A stretch of 64,000 nucleotides of DNA from Pseudomonas saxonica (lineage in GTDB: Bacteria; Pseudomonadota; Gammaproteobacteria; Pseudomonadales; Pseudomonadaceae), in assembly GCF_007858365.1 (NCBI RefSeq), contig NZ_VFIO01000006.1, positions 1-64,000 on the forward strand. The letters run 5' to 3'. The notes beneath the pieces were generated by a model. The model had not been told where the DNA came from. It saw nothing but the letters and a program-made list of their open reading frames with translations, and made no database searches. The position numbers and the translations under genes were made by a program. Positions 43,869-52,846 of the stretch are shown here, one piece after another; position 1 is the stretch's first letter, and every line of letters starts with the position of its first letter.

Positions 43869-44708
43869 ATGACGCCTCACACAAAAGTTCAGCACTCGGT
43901 GCCCGTTGAAGTGCTCACGTTTTTAAAGCCTGAGAAACTCGGGCGGCACTACCACAAAGTGCCTGACTATATAAAAGGGATGACTAACAAGTATGCCCGG
44001 GTTATTCCTGATTATTTTCTGAGCCAGTACCGAATCAACAGTGATTTGCAGCACGTGCGTATTCACGAACACTTTACCCGGGCGCCCGATTGTCGCTATC
44101 ACACTGAAATCGGCACGTTAGGTTTTAGTATTGATCGCCCTCTGTTGGCCGAGTTACTTGAAAGTTATTACGGCGGCATTAGTCCGACCAGCCAGAATGA
44201 CCCTCCGGTCAGTGCGTCGGAAACCCGCCTGCTCGCCAGAATGGGTATCGACCTTTGCCGGATATGCGCGCGGATGCTCAACGGGGGGACACCCTTGCAG
44301 CACATTGACGACGCGGTCAGTACCTATGAAGAGATTCACTGGGGCTATTGCGTCGAGTTTGTGTTTGGCAACCTGGAAGCGGGGGTCGACGCCTCGGTCC
44401 ATCTGTTTCTCGACACCCACGCCGTTGACGAACTGACCCGCCATCTCAGCGAACCTGCCCCGGCACTCACGGCGCAACCCGACGAACAGCGTATTAGCCA
44501 ATTGCCAGTGCGCCTGGATTGCGTACTGGCCCGCCTGCAAATGCCATTGGTCAGCGTTCTGGCGTTGAACGTCGATGACATTGTGATGGTGCGTTTGCTG
44601 GAGCGCTGCGAGGTGCACATCAAGCAGCAAAAGTTGTTCTACGCAACCCTCGCCGAAGATGACGGGGCCTTGTATTTAACCTCACTGGACAGTGTCAAAA
44701 GCCCATGA
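43869..44708 (+). CDS. fliM: FliM motor switch protein (second system)
   Basis: The 279-residue protein is a FliM-type switch component, with a middle domain (K-Y-A-R-V-I-P-D-Y-F-L-S-Q-Y-R) and a C-terminal SpoA-like domain (L-P-V-R-L-D-C-V-L-A-R-L, L-N-V-D-D-I-V). It is shorter than polar FliM (about 320 residues) and lacks the N-terminal LSQxEIDALL peptide that binds phosphorylated CheY. It overlaps fliN by four bases (ATGA). Confidence 0.8.
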   Translation: MTPHTKVQHSVPVEVLTFLKPEKLGRHYHKVPDYIKGMTNKYARVIPDYFLSQYRINSDLQHVRIHEHFTRAPDCRYHTEIGTLGFSIDRPLLAELLESYYGGISPTSQNDPPVSASETRLLARMGIDLCRICARMLNGGTPLQHIDDAVSTYEEIHWGYCVEFVFGNLEAGVDASVHLFLDTHAVDELTRHLSEPAPALTAQPDEQRISQLPVRLDCVLARLQMPLVSVLALNVDDIVMVRLLERCEVHIKQQKLFYATLAEDDGALYLTSLDSVKSP

Positions 44709-45073
44709 ACACCTCCCTTAGCGATACCGAACTGGACAGCTTGCTCGATGATACTCAGCTTGACCTCGAGCAAGGGCCTGCCCTGCCCGCCCCTCCTGCC
44801 CGTGAACCATTGCCCCAGCAGGACTTGAAGTTCTTCGGCAAGATCCCGGTCAACGTGACCCTTGAGGTGGCCTCTACCGACATCACGTTGCGCGAGTTGA
44901 TGGACGTGGACATCAGTAGCGTAATTGCCCTCGACAAACTGGCGGGAGCGCCGCTGGACGTGAAGGTCAACGGCGCCCTCTTTGCCAAGGCCGAGGTGGT
45001 GGTGGTCAATGGCAACTATGGCCTGAGGATTGTTGAGCTGTGTGGCTCAACCCTCAGTGATCTGAGCGGATGA
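44705..45073 (+). CDS. fliN: FliN motor switch protein with CheY-binding-like N-terminus
   Basis: The 122-residue protein has the C-terminal SpoA domain of FliN (I-P-V-N-V-T-L-E-V-A, D-I-T-L-R-E-L-M, G-A-P-L-D-V-K-V-N-G, Y-G-L-R-I-V-E). Its first 15 residues contain L5-S-D-T-E-L-D-S-L-L14, close to the CheY-P-binding L-S-Q-x-E-I-D-A-L-L normally found at the start of FliM. It should form the C-ring with FliM and FliG. It overlaps fliM and fliP. Confidence 0.9.
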   Translation: MNTSLSDTELDSLLDDTQLDLEQGPALPAPPAREPLPQQDLKFFGKIPVNVTLEVASTDITLRELMDVDISSVIALDKLAGAPLDVKVNGALFAKAEVVVVNGNYGLRIVELCGSTLSDLSG

Positions 45074-45837
45074 GCCGGTTCAAGCAGGTCGCCCGGTGCT
45101 GCCTGTTGCTGCTCACGGTGCTGATGCCGATGCCCGCCGTGGCCGCCAGCGGTGACATTTCGCTGTTCAGCCTCAATGACAGCGAAACAGGCCAGGTGCT
45201 GAGCATCAAGCTGCAGATCTTGATCATGATGACCCTGCTGGGTTTTCTGCCTGCCATGCTCATGATGATGACCAGCTTTACCCGCTTCATCATCGTGCTG
45301 GCCATTTTGCGCCAGGCGCTTGGCTTGCAGCAAAGCCCGCCCAACCAGATTTTGATCGGCATTGCCCTGTGCCTGACCATGCTGGTGATGCGCCCCGTGT
45401 GGATGGAGATCTACAGCGAGGCCTATGAACCTTTTCAAAGCGACCAGATATCCATGGAACAAGGCCTCGAAGTCGCCAAGAAGAGCATCAGCGGTTTCAT
45501 GCTGGCGCAAACCAACAAGGCATCGCTTGAAACCATGGTGGCGCTGGCCAACGAGCCTTTGCCACAAAACCTGGAAACCCTGGATTTCTCTTTGCTGCTC
45601 CCGGCCTTCGTGCTCAGCGAGGTCAAGGCCGCTTTTCAACTGGGCTTCATGATTTTCTTGCCGTTTCTGGTGATTGATCTGGTGGTGGCCAGTGTACTGA
45701 TGGCAATGGGCATGATGATGCTCTCGCCCATGATGATTTCACTGCCCTTCAAGCTGATGGTGTTTGTGTTGGTCGACGGCTGGGCGCTATTGGTGGGCAC
45801 CCTGACCTCCAGTATTCAACCCTTTGGAGGTGGCTGA
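45070..45837 (+). CDS. fliP: FliP export-gate protein (second system)
   Basis: The 255-residue protein has a signal peptide (about 1-26) and four membrane segments, with FliP hallmarks M-T-S-F-T-R-F-I-I-V-L-A-I-L-R-Q-A-L-G and F-Q-L-G-F-M-I-F-L-P-F-L-V-I-D (in pieces). With FliQ and FliR it forms the export channel core. The GTG/ATG region overlaps fliN by four bases and its TGA overlaps the fliQ ATG. Confidence 0.93.
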   Translation: MSRFKQVARCCLLLLTVLMPMPAVAASGDISLFSLNDSETGQVLSIKLQILIMMTLLGFLPAMLMMMTSFTRFIIVLAILRQALGLQQSPPNQILIGIALCLTMLVMRPVWMEIYSEAYEPFQSDQISMEQGLEVAKKSISGFMLAQTNKASLETMVALANEPLPQNLETLDFSLLLPAFVLSEVKAAFQLGFMIFLPFLVIDLVVASVLMAMGMMMLSPMMISLPFKLMVFVLVDGWALLVGTLTSSIQPFGGG

Positions 45838-46109
45838 TGCTGACCCCGGAAATCGCCGCAGGCCTTGTCAGCAATGCGATACAGATCACCGCACTGATTG
45901 TCTGCGTGCTGGTGGTACCGAGCCTGCTAGGGGGCTTGGTGGTTAGCGTGTTTCAAGCCGCGACCCAGATCAATGAGCAAATGCTCAGCTTCTTGCCGCG
46001 CCTGCTGATCACCCTCGGGATGCTGATTTGGGGCGGCAACTGGATCTTGCGTACCCTCAGCGACCTGTTTATCGAAACCTTCAAGCAAGCCGGAACATTG
46101 GTGGGTTGA
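45837..46109 (+). CDS. fliQ: FliQ export-gate protein (second system)
   Basis: The 90-residue protein has two membrane helices and the FliQ signature (A-A-T-Q-I-N-E-Q-M-L-S-F-L-P). It is a channel-core subunit placed between FliP and FliR in the standard order. The start overlaps the fliP stop by one base, and fliR starts two bases after its stop. Confidence 0.92.
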   Translation: MLTPEIAAGLVSNAIQITALIVCVLVVPSLLGGLVVSVFQAATQINEQMLSFLPRLLITLGMLIWGGNWILRTLSDLFIETFKQAGTLVG

Positions 46110-46111
46110 CC

Positions 46112-46915
46112 ATGCACGCAACTGAGCCGCTGTTCCAGGCCAGTCAGTATTTGCAGGCCTTGCAGGGTTACTGGTGGCCTTTTTGTCGGTTGATGGCCGT
46201 GTTCAGCATGGCGCCGCTGTTCAATCACAAGGCCATGTCGCGAAAAATCCGTGTGTTGCTGGCACTGGTCATTACGGCGGCCGTGGGCGCCGCGTTGCCG
46301 ACAGTGCCCCAGATTGACCCCTTGTCTGCCCGTGGTGTGATGACCGCCCTGGAGCAGATCGCCTTCGGCCTGATGCTCGGGCTGACCCTGCAACTGGTGT
46401 TCACAGTGTTCAGCGTGGTCGGCGAGGTGGTGTCGTCGCAAATGGGCATGAGCATGGCCCGCTACAACGACCCGATAAACGGGGTGTCCTCGTCCTCCAT
46501 CGTTTACCAACTGTATTTCGTGTTGCTGGCCTTTCTGTTTTTGGCCATTGACGGGCACCTGCTGGTGCTGAGTGTGCTGTTCAAAAGTTTCAGTCACTGG
46601 CCGGTGGGCAGCGGCCTGAACTATCACAGCTACACCCTGTTTATCAAAGCCATTGCCTGGGTGTTCAGCGCCGCCGTGTTACTGACCCTGCCGATGGTGT
46701 TCTGCATGGTGCTGGTGCAGTTCTGCTTTGGCCTGCTGAACCGTATTTCCCCGTCCATGAACCTGTTTTCACTGGGGTTCCCGATCACCATTGTGGTCGG
46801 CCTGCTGTGCATTTACATGACCATCCCTAACCTGCCGGAACACTACTTGCACCTGACCCGCGAGTTGCTGGACAACATCGGCCTGATGATGGAGGACGGT
46901 CAAGGTGGCCAATGA
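46112..46915 (+). CDS. fliR: FliR export-gate protein (second system)
   Basis: The 267-residue protein has about six membrane helices (for example Y-W-W-P-F-C-R-L-M-A-V-F-S-M-A-P-L-F) and the FliR motif F-S-V-V-G-E-V-V-S-S-Q-M-G (in pieces). ATG 46112, two bases after fliQ, is chosen over a longer frame that would overlap fliQ. It overlaps flhB by 11 bases. Confidence 0.9.
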   Translation: MHATEPLFQASQYLQALQGYWWPFCRLMAVFSMAPLFNHKAMSRKIRVLLALVITAAVGAALPTVPQIDPLSARGVMTALEQIAFGLMLGLTLQLVFTVFSVVGEVVSSQMGMSMARYNDPINGVSSSSIVYQLYFVLLAFLFLAIDGHLLVLSVLFKSFSHWPVGSGLNYHSYTLFIKAIAWVFSAAVLLTLPMVFCMVLVQFCFGLLNRISPSMNLFSLGFPITIVVGLLCIYMTIPNLPEHYLHLTRELLDNIGLMMEDGQGGQ

Positions 46916-48035
46916 CAGCACCCAGGAAAAGACCGAAGAAGCCTCGCAGCAAAAGCTGCGCAAAAGCCGCGAGGACGGCCAGGTCACGCGCTCCAAGGAC
47001 CTTTCCACCACGGTGTCGCTGCTGGTGACGCTGTTTATCCTCAGGCTCACCTTTGAGCGCTTTTATCAGGGGTTTCAGGACAGTTTTCGCATTTCGTTTT
47101 TGAACCTCAACTGGAGCGAGATCACCCAGCACGACCTCACCCTGATACTGGCTCACAACCTCGGTTTGTTTATCCAGATGCTCGCCCCCTTGCTGCTCAC
47201 CAGCGTTTTGGTGGTGGTGTTTTCGCTGGTCCCGGGCGGGTGGGTATTTGTGGCCAAAAACTTCGCGCCAAAATTCAGCAAGCTCAATCCTGTTACCGGG
47301 CTGGGCCGGATAGTCTCCAAGCAGAACTGGATTGAACTGATCAAGTCGATGCTCAAGATCGCCTTGTTGATTGCCGTGGCCTGGACGCTGATCAGTGATG
47401 CCGTGCCGCACCTGATTGCGCTGCAACGCACCAGTTTGCTGACCGCCATCGGCACCTCTTTCAGAATTCTGTTTGATACCTTGCTGGCGCTGATGGGCAT
47501 CTTCGTGGTGTTCGCCGCCATCGACATCCCGATCCAAAAGTATTTCTTTCTTAAAAAGCTGCGCATGACCAAGCAGGAGCGCAAGGAAGAACATAAAAAT
47601 CAGGAAGGCCGTCCCGAGGTCAAAGCGCGGATCAAACAGATTCAGCGCCAGATTTCTCAGCGCCAGGTCAGCCACGTGATGAAGACCGCTGACGCCGTGA
47701 TCGTCAACCCACAGCACTACGCCGTGGTGCTCAAATACGACATCAAAAAAGCCCAGGCCCCTTACGTGGTGGCAAAAGGCGTCGACGAGATGGCCTTGTA
47801 CATCCGCACGATGGCGGCCGCCAACGCGCTGGAGGTGCTGGAGATACCGCCGCTGGCCCGGGCGATTTACTTCAGCACACAGATCAACCAACAGATTCCG
47901 AGCCCGCTGTATGCCGCCGTGGCACACGTGCTGACCTACATCCTGCAACTAAAAGCCTACAAAAGCGGCCTGCGCGCCAAGCCGCAACTGCCCGACAACC
48001 TCCCTATTCCAGAACGCATGGCGAACAAGGCGTAA
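46905..48035 (+). CDS. flhB: FlhB export-switch protein, cleavage site NPQH
   Basis: The 376-residue protein has four membrane helices and a cytoplasmic domain. The start is GTG 46905 behind GGAGG. The autocleavage motif, N-P-T-H in most FlhB proteins, is N268-P269-Q-H here. FlhB switches export from rod-hook to filament substrates after cleavage between Asn and Pro. The N-terminal D-S-T-Q-E-K-T-E-E-A-S-Q-Q-K-L-R-K-S-R-E-D-G-Q is classic. It lies two bases before flhA. Confidence 0.92.
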   Translation: MANDSTQEKTEEASQQKLRKSREDGQVTRSKDLSTTVSLLVTLFILRLTFERFYQGFQDSFRISFLNLNWSEITQHDLTLILAHNLGLFIQMLAPLLLTSVLVVVFSLVPGGWVFVAKNFAPKFSKLNPVTGLGRIVSKQNWIELIKSMLKIALLIAVAWTLISDAVPHLIALQRTSLLTAIGTSFRILFDTLLALMGIFVVFAAIDIPIQKYFFLKKLRMTKQERKEEHKNQEGRPEVKARIKQIQRQISQRQVSHVMKTADAVIVNPQHYAVVLKYDIKKAQAPYVVAKGVDEMALYIRTMAAANALEVLEIPPLARAIYFSTQINQQIPSPLYAAVAHVLTYILQLKAYKSGLRAKPQLPDNLPIPERMANKA

Positions 48036-48037
48036 TC

Positions 48038-50134
48038 ATGAACGTACTGCACACCCTCCTGCCGACACTTCGCAGCGGACGTATCGGCATCCCGGTGGTG
48101 ATCCTGTCCATTCTGGCGATGATCATCTTGCCCTTGCCGCCCTTGCTGCTGGACGTGTTGTTCACGTTCAACATTGCCATGGCGGTGCTGGTATTGATGG
48201 TCAGCGTGTCCTCGAAAAGCCCGCTGGATTTTTCGCTGTTCCCCACCGTGATTCTGGTCACAACCCTGTTGCGCCTGACCCTTAACGTAGCGTCTACCCG
48301 TATTGTGCTGCTCGAAGGCCATACGGGCACGGGCGCAGCCGGCAAAGTGATTGAGGCCTTCGGTGAGGTGGTGATCGGCGGCAACTTTATTGTCGGCATG
48401 ATCGTATTTGTGATCCTGATGATCATCAACTTCATGGTGGTGACCAAAGGCGGCGAGCGTATTTCCGAGGTAACAGCGCGCTTCACCCTGGACGCCCTGC
48501 CCGGCAAGCAAATGGCGATCGATGCCGACCTCAATGCCGGTCTGATTACCCAGGATCAAGCCAAACAGCGCCGCCAGACCATCGCCAAGGAAGCCGACTT
48601 CTACGGTGCAATGGACGGCGCTTCGAAGTTTGTACGCGGTGATGCGATCGCTGGCATCCTGATCCTCACCATCAATCTGTTTGGCGGTTTTGCCATTGGC
48701 ATGTTCGTTTACGACTTGCCTGCCGGGCTGGCTTTCAAACAGTACGCGTTGTTGACCATCGGCGACGGTCTGGTGGCGCAAATCCCGGCGTTGCTGCTGT
48801 CAACCGCCGCAGCCCTGATCGTGACGCGTATCAATGAGTCCGCCGAAATCACCACCCAGGTGCGCCGACAGTTGCTGGCATCCCCCAGTCTGCTGTACAC
48901 CGTAGCCGGCATTCTGCTGGTGCTGGGCATTGTGCCGGGCATGCCGCATCTGGCCTTTCTCAGCTTTGCCGCGGTGGTGGCCGGGCTGGCGTGGTGTGTC
49001 TCGCGCTATCAATCACCGACAGAGGCGCAAGAACTCGACGCGGTCAGCGCACTCAGCGAATCCATGCAGCACGAGCGTGCCCACACTTTGGCGTGGGAAG
49101 ACATTCCTCACGTTGAACGGCTGTCAGTGTCTCTGGGCTACAAATTGGTCGGGCTGGTCAACGAAGCAGCGGGCGCACCGTTGACACACCGGGTGCGCGG
49201 GTTGCGCCAGTCTTTGTCAGAAAACCTGGGGTTTCTGTTGCCTGAAATCCACATGCGCGACAGTTTGCGACTCAAAGCGGCCTATTACGCGATCCATATC
49301 AACGGCGAGCAGATCGAGGGCGCCGAGGTGCATGCAGACCACCTGATGGCGATTGCCTCAGCGCAGTTGTATGGCGAAATCGATGGCATCCTGGGTATTG
49401 ATCCGGCTTATAAAATGCCGGTGGTATGGATCAAGCCTGCCGATAAAAGTCGGGCGCTCAACCTCGGTTATCAAGTGGTGGATTGCGCGGGCGTGGTGGC
49501 CACACACTTGAACAAAGTGATTCGCGATCACCTGGCCGATATTTTCAAACACGACGATGTCGACCATCTGATGCAACGCCTCGGCGAAGTGGCGCCCAAG
49601 CTGGCAGACAACCTTAAAGCGCAGCTCAACTACACCCAACAACACAAGGTGTACCGCCAGTTGCTGACCGAAAACATCTCACTGCGCGACATCGTCACGG
49701 TGGCTAGCGCCTTGGTAGAAAGCAGTGAAAACACCAAGGATCCGGTGCTGCTGGCGGCGGATGTGCGCTATGCATTGCGCCGCAATATCGTGGCCAGCAT
49801 TACCGGGCGCCGCGACGAAGTCAGTGTCTTTGTGTTGGATAACGCCCTTGAGAACACCTTGCTCGGCGCGCTGAGCATTGCCCAGCAAGCCGGGCCGGTG
49901 AGCCTGGACAGCATTGCGGTGGAGCCGAATCTGCTTAACCAGCTGCAAAATGCCATGCCGATTGTCAAAGAGAAACTGCGCAAGGACGGCCACCCTCCGG
50001 TGCTGACCGTCATGCCGCAACTGCGCCCGCTGTTGGCCCGCTATGCCCGAGTGTTCAGCCCGGGGCTGCACGTGCTGTCGCAGAACGAAATACCGGAAAA
50101 CGTCAGCGTTAACATAGTCGGGACCTTGGGCTAG
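48038..50134 (+). CDS. flhA: FlhA export-gate protein (second system)
   Basis: The 698-residue protein has about eight membrane helices (residues 1-330), the conserved F-H-I-P-E-P-like T-R-F-T-L-D-A-L-P-G-K-Q-M-A-I-D-A-D-L-N-A-G-L segment, and a cytoplasmic domain for docking chaperone-substrate complexes. It is the main substrate-recognition gate. Last gene of the fliMNPQR-flhBA run; an imperfect GGGACC/GGTCCC inverted repeat lies around 50122-50155. Confidence 0.94.
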   Translation: MNVLHTLLPTLRSGRIGIPVVILSILAMIILPLPPLLLDVLFTFNIAMAVLVLMVSVSSKSPLDFSLFPTVILVTTLLRLTLNVASTRIVLLEGHTGTGAAGKVIEAFGEVVIGGNFIVGMIVFVILMIINFMVVTKGGERISEVTARFTLDALPGKQMAIDADLNAGLITQDQAKQRRQTIAKEADFYGAMDGASKFVRGDAIAGILILTINLFGGFAIGMFVYDLPAGLAFKQYALLTIGDGLVAQIPALLLSTAAALIVTRINESAEITTQVRRQLLASPSLLYTVAGILLVLGIVPGMPHLAFLSFAAVVAGLAWCVSRYQSPTEAQELDAVSALSESMQHERAHTLAWEDIPHVERLSVSLGYKLVGLVNEAAGAPLTHRVRGLRQSLSENLGFLLPEIHMRDSLRLKAAYYAIHINGEQIEGAEVHADHLMAIASAQLYGEIDGILGIDPAYKMPVVWIKPADKSRALNLGYQVVDCAGVVATHLNKVIRDHLADIFKHDDVDHLMQRLGEVAPKLADNLKAQLNYTQQHKVYRQLLTENISLRDIVTVASALVESSENTKDPVLLAADVRYALRRNIVASITGRRDEVSVFVLDNALENTLLGALSIAQQAGPVSLDSIAVEPNLLNQLQNAMPIVKEKLRKDGHPPVLTVMPQLRPLLARYARVFSPGLHVLSQNEIPENVSVNIVGTLG

Positions 50135-50164
50135 CGCGTATGACCTGCGGTCCCTGTGATCGAC

Positions 50165-51265
50165 TTACTTATCCGACTTGATACTGGTCCAGGTGCGGGT
50201 GCGCACCCGCTCCAGTTTCTGCGGCAGCGGTTTGACGATGTACAACGACTTCAAGGCCTCAGGCGTCGGTGTCAGGTTGGGGTTGTCGGTAATGTCCTTG
50301 TTGATCAACGCCAGCGAGTCTTTGTTGGCGTTGGGGTAGCCGAGGAAATCACTGATCCCGGCAATCACCTTTGGCTCCAGCAAGGTGTTCAGAAACTGGT
50401 GAGCCTCTTCGACGTTTTTCGAACTTTTAGGAATCGCGAAGGTGTCGAACCAGATGGGCGCCCCCTCTTTAGGCAAGCGCCAGTCAACCACTACGCCGTT
50501 ACCGGCTTCCTTGGCACGATTGGCAAACTGATAAAAGCTGCCCGAGTAACCGATGGCCACGCAAATATCGCCATTGGCGATGTCGGTCATGTACTTGGCG
50601 GAATTGAAGTAGGTGACGTAGGGGCGGATTTTCAGCATCAGCGCCTTGGCCTTTTCATAGTCGGCCGGGTTTTCACTGTTGGGGTCCAAACCCAGGTAGT
50701 GCAACGCCACCGGCAGAATTTCTGACGGCGAGTCGAGCATCGCTACGCCACAGGATTTGAGTTTTTCCATGTTCTCGGGTTTGAACACCAGGTCCCAACT
50801 GTCCACCGGCGCGTCGTCACCCAGCGCTGCCTTGACCTTGGCCGGGTTGAAGCCGATCAACACGGTGCCGACCATATACGGCACAGCGTATTGGTTGCCG
50901 GGGTCATTCGCTTCCAACAGTTTGAGCAGGGCCGGGTCCTGATGCTGCCAGTTGGGCAGTTTGGACTTGTCGAGCTTCTGGAACACCCCGGCTTTGATCT
51001 GGGTGTCGAGAAACTGATTGGACGGCACCACCAGGTCATAGCCCGAGTTGCCGGTCAGTAACTTGGCCTCAAGGGATTCATTGGTATCGAACGTGTCCCA
51101 TATCACACGGATGCCCGTCTCGCGGGCAAAGTCTTTGGGCACGGACGGCAAGATGTAATCCGCCCAGTTATAAACACGCAGCTCACGCTGTTCAGCGTGC
51201 ACGGCAGCGGCCAGCAGCGACAGCGAGCACACGGCTGCGCCCAGTAAATGTTTTATCGAGACCAT
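50165..51265 (-). CDS. Polyamine-type periplasmic binding protein (PotF/SpuD-like)
   Basis: About 366 residues when started at ATG 51265, which leads into a signal peptide (K-H-L-L-G-A-A-V-C-S-L-S-L-L-A-A-A-V-H-A). The mature start L-R-V-Y-N-W-A-D-Y-I and the segments Y-D-L-V-V-P-S and G-Y-S-G-S-F-Y-Q-F are those of PotD/PotF spermidine-putrescine-binding proteins. It converges on flhA. No permease or ATPase genes follow, so it may supply a transporter encoded elsewhere. Confidence 0.87.
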   Translation of the reverse strand: MVSIKHLLGAAVCSLSLLAAAVHAEQRELRVYNWADYILPSVPKDFARETGIRVIWDTFDTNESLEAKLLTGNSGYDLVVPSNQFLDTQIKAGVFQKLDKSKLPNWQHQDPALLKLLEANDPGNQYAVPYMVGTVLIGFNPAKVKAALGDDAPVDSWDLVFKPENMEKLKSCGVAMLDSPSEILPVALHYLGLDPNSENPADYEKAKALMLKIRPYVTYFNSAKYMTDIANGDICVAIGYSGSFYQFANRAKEAGNGVVVDWRLPKEGAPIWFDTFAIPKSSKNVEEAHQFLNTLLEPKVIAGISDFLGYPNANKDSLALINKDITDNPNLTPTPEALKSLYIVKPLPQKLERVRTRTWTSIKSDK

Positions 51266-51325
51266 GAAGGAGTTCCCCAAAGTGGCGTGAGATCGCCAGG
51301 TTCTGTACACGGCAGCGGCCTGCAA

Positions 51326-51499
51326 ATGGCCAAGGGCACATCTATTATTTTCTTATTAGAGTGTCAGTGGTTTTGATTCTTGCTGAGCACTTTGCCGGAT
51401 CACAGTGGCAGACCGGCCAAAAAGGGATGGATCTGGCCAATCTGTGTGACCCAATCGGTATCTGCCACCGTTAAACTACTGATGTAGAGGGAGAACAGG
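51326..51499. other. Unassigned intergenic DNA
   Basis: Between the binding-protein promoter region and the small frame at 51500; no gene seen. The T-rich part near 51340-51375 may hold the binding-protein promoter. Confidence 0.35.
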
Positions 51500-51622
51500 A
51501 TGTCTTTCACGGCGATCAACGGCTTTGTCGCAGAGCCGGCGCGTCAATATTTTGCTCAATTACGCCCGCATTCAGCGTCGTGCGTCGATGAAGGATTATG
51601 CGGCCTGACCAGCGTGGTGTAA
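51500..51622 (+). CDS. 40-codon small reading frame, possibly a gene remnant
   Basis: ATG 51500 follows GAGGGAGAACAGG and opens a frame of 40 residues (starts M-S-F-T-A-I-N-G-F-V, ends L-C-G-L-T-S-V-V) to TAA 51620-51622. The translation looks like the start of a larger protein. It lies 21 bases from the convergent benE-like gene. Whether it is expressed is unknown. Confidence 0.35.
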   Translation: MSFTAINGFVAEPARQYFAQLRPHSASCVDEGLCGLTSVV

Positions 51623-51643
51623 GGCTCAGGACCCGTAGCAGCA

Positions 51644-52846
51644 CTACTCGTCAGCAGCTACGGGGACGGGGGCGGCTACAGGGCGCCTCGCAATGGTCAC
51701 CACGTGGACCAACAGGCCGAACAGCAACCCCCAGAATGCTGCGGACAACCCTAAAAAGGACACACCCGAGGCCGTCACCAAAAAGGTGAACAACCCGGCG
51801 TCGCGCTCCTGCGGTTCGCTCAGGCTGCGCACCAGCGCAGCGCTAATGGCTCCGTACAAGGCCAAGCCCGCCAATGCGGCGATCAAGGCCGCTGGCAAAG
51901 CCTCAAACACCGACACCACTGTCGCCCCTGCAATGCCGAACAGCAGGTAAGCCACACTGCCCGACAATGCCGCAATGTAACGGCGCCGGGGGTTTTCGTG
52001 GGCCTCCTTGCCGGCACACAAGCTGGCGGTAACGGCCGCCAGATTAAGCCCGTGACAACCGAACGGGGCCAGCAGCAAACCACCGATTGCCGTACTGCTG
52101 ATGATCGGACTGGCCGGAGTGGTGTACCCCGCTGTGCGAAGCACCGCCATACCCGGCACAAACTGCCCGGTGAGTGCGACCAGCACCAGCGGTAACGCAA
52201 GGCTCAAGGTGGCTGACAGACTGAACTCAGGGCTGATCCACTGCGGGGTCGCCCACTCGAACACCAACGCCTCGGCGCGCAAATTCCCGCTTGATAACGT
52301 GATAGCGACACCCGCCAATAGCACGCCCGCAACGGCATAGCGCGGCCAGGAGCGGCGCATGACGATATAGGTGATGAACATGCCCAGCACCAACCCCGGT
52401 TGCACGGGCAATGCACGAAACACCTCAACCCCGAAGGCAAACAGAATACCTGCCTGCATGCCGGCGGCAATTGAACCTGGCAAGCGTTTAATGATGCGAT
52501 CGAATGCCCCCGTAACCCCCATCAGCAACAAGATCACATTCGCCACCAGATACGCCCCCACCGCCTGATTAATACCGATCTGTGGCAGCGCCCCGACCAG
52601 CAGAGCAGACCCCGGAATGGACCAGGCGATCACGACCGGCACGCGATAGCGCAGGCTCAAGGCAGCGCCGAGTACAGCGCTGCCGATAGAGATGGCCCAC
52701 ACCCAGGAGGACAACATCCGGGGTGACAACTGCGCGCTTTGCGCCGCATGAAACACAATCACCAGCGGCCCGGCATAAGAAATCAGCGTGGCGATCACTC
52801 CGGCAATCAGCGCGGACAACGAGCAGTCCTTGAACACCGTTTTCAT
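51644..52846 (-). CDS. benE: BenE-type benzoate/H+ symporter
   Basis: The 400-residue protein has about twelve membrane segments and the BenE family pattern: an early G-V-I-A-T-L-I-S-Y-A-G-P, the central P-A-S-P-I-I-S-S-T-A-I-G-G-L-L-L-A-P-F-G and N-P-R-R-R-Y-I. It should bring benzoate or related aromatic acids across the inner membrane. It overlaps the 3' end of benK by four bases, so both are one transcript. Confidence 0.9.
   Translation of the reverse strand: MKTVFKDCSLSALIAGVIATLISYAGPLVIVFHAAQSAQLSPRMLSSWVWAISIGSAVLGAALSLRYRVPVVIAWSIPGSALLVGALPQIGINQAVGAYLVANVILLLMGVTGAFDRIIKRLPGSIAAGMQAGILFAFGVEVFRALPVQPGLVLGMFITYIVMRRSWPRYAVAGVLLAGVAITLSSGNLRAEALVFEWATPQWISPEFSLSATLSLALPLVLVALTGQFVPGMAVLRTAGYTTPASPIISSTAIGGLLLAPFGCHGLNLAAVTASLCAGKEAHENPRRRYIAALSGSVAYLLFGIAGATVVSVFEALPAALIAALAGLALYGAISAALVRSLSEPQERDAGLFTFLVTASGVSFLGLSAAFWGLLFGLLVHVVTIARRPVAAPVPVAADE

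Noticed and set aside
50122..50155. GGGACC/GGTCCC hairpin as terminator of flhA
   Set aside because: Only six paired bases with a long loop and no T-run; not strong enough to list as a terminator.
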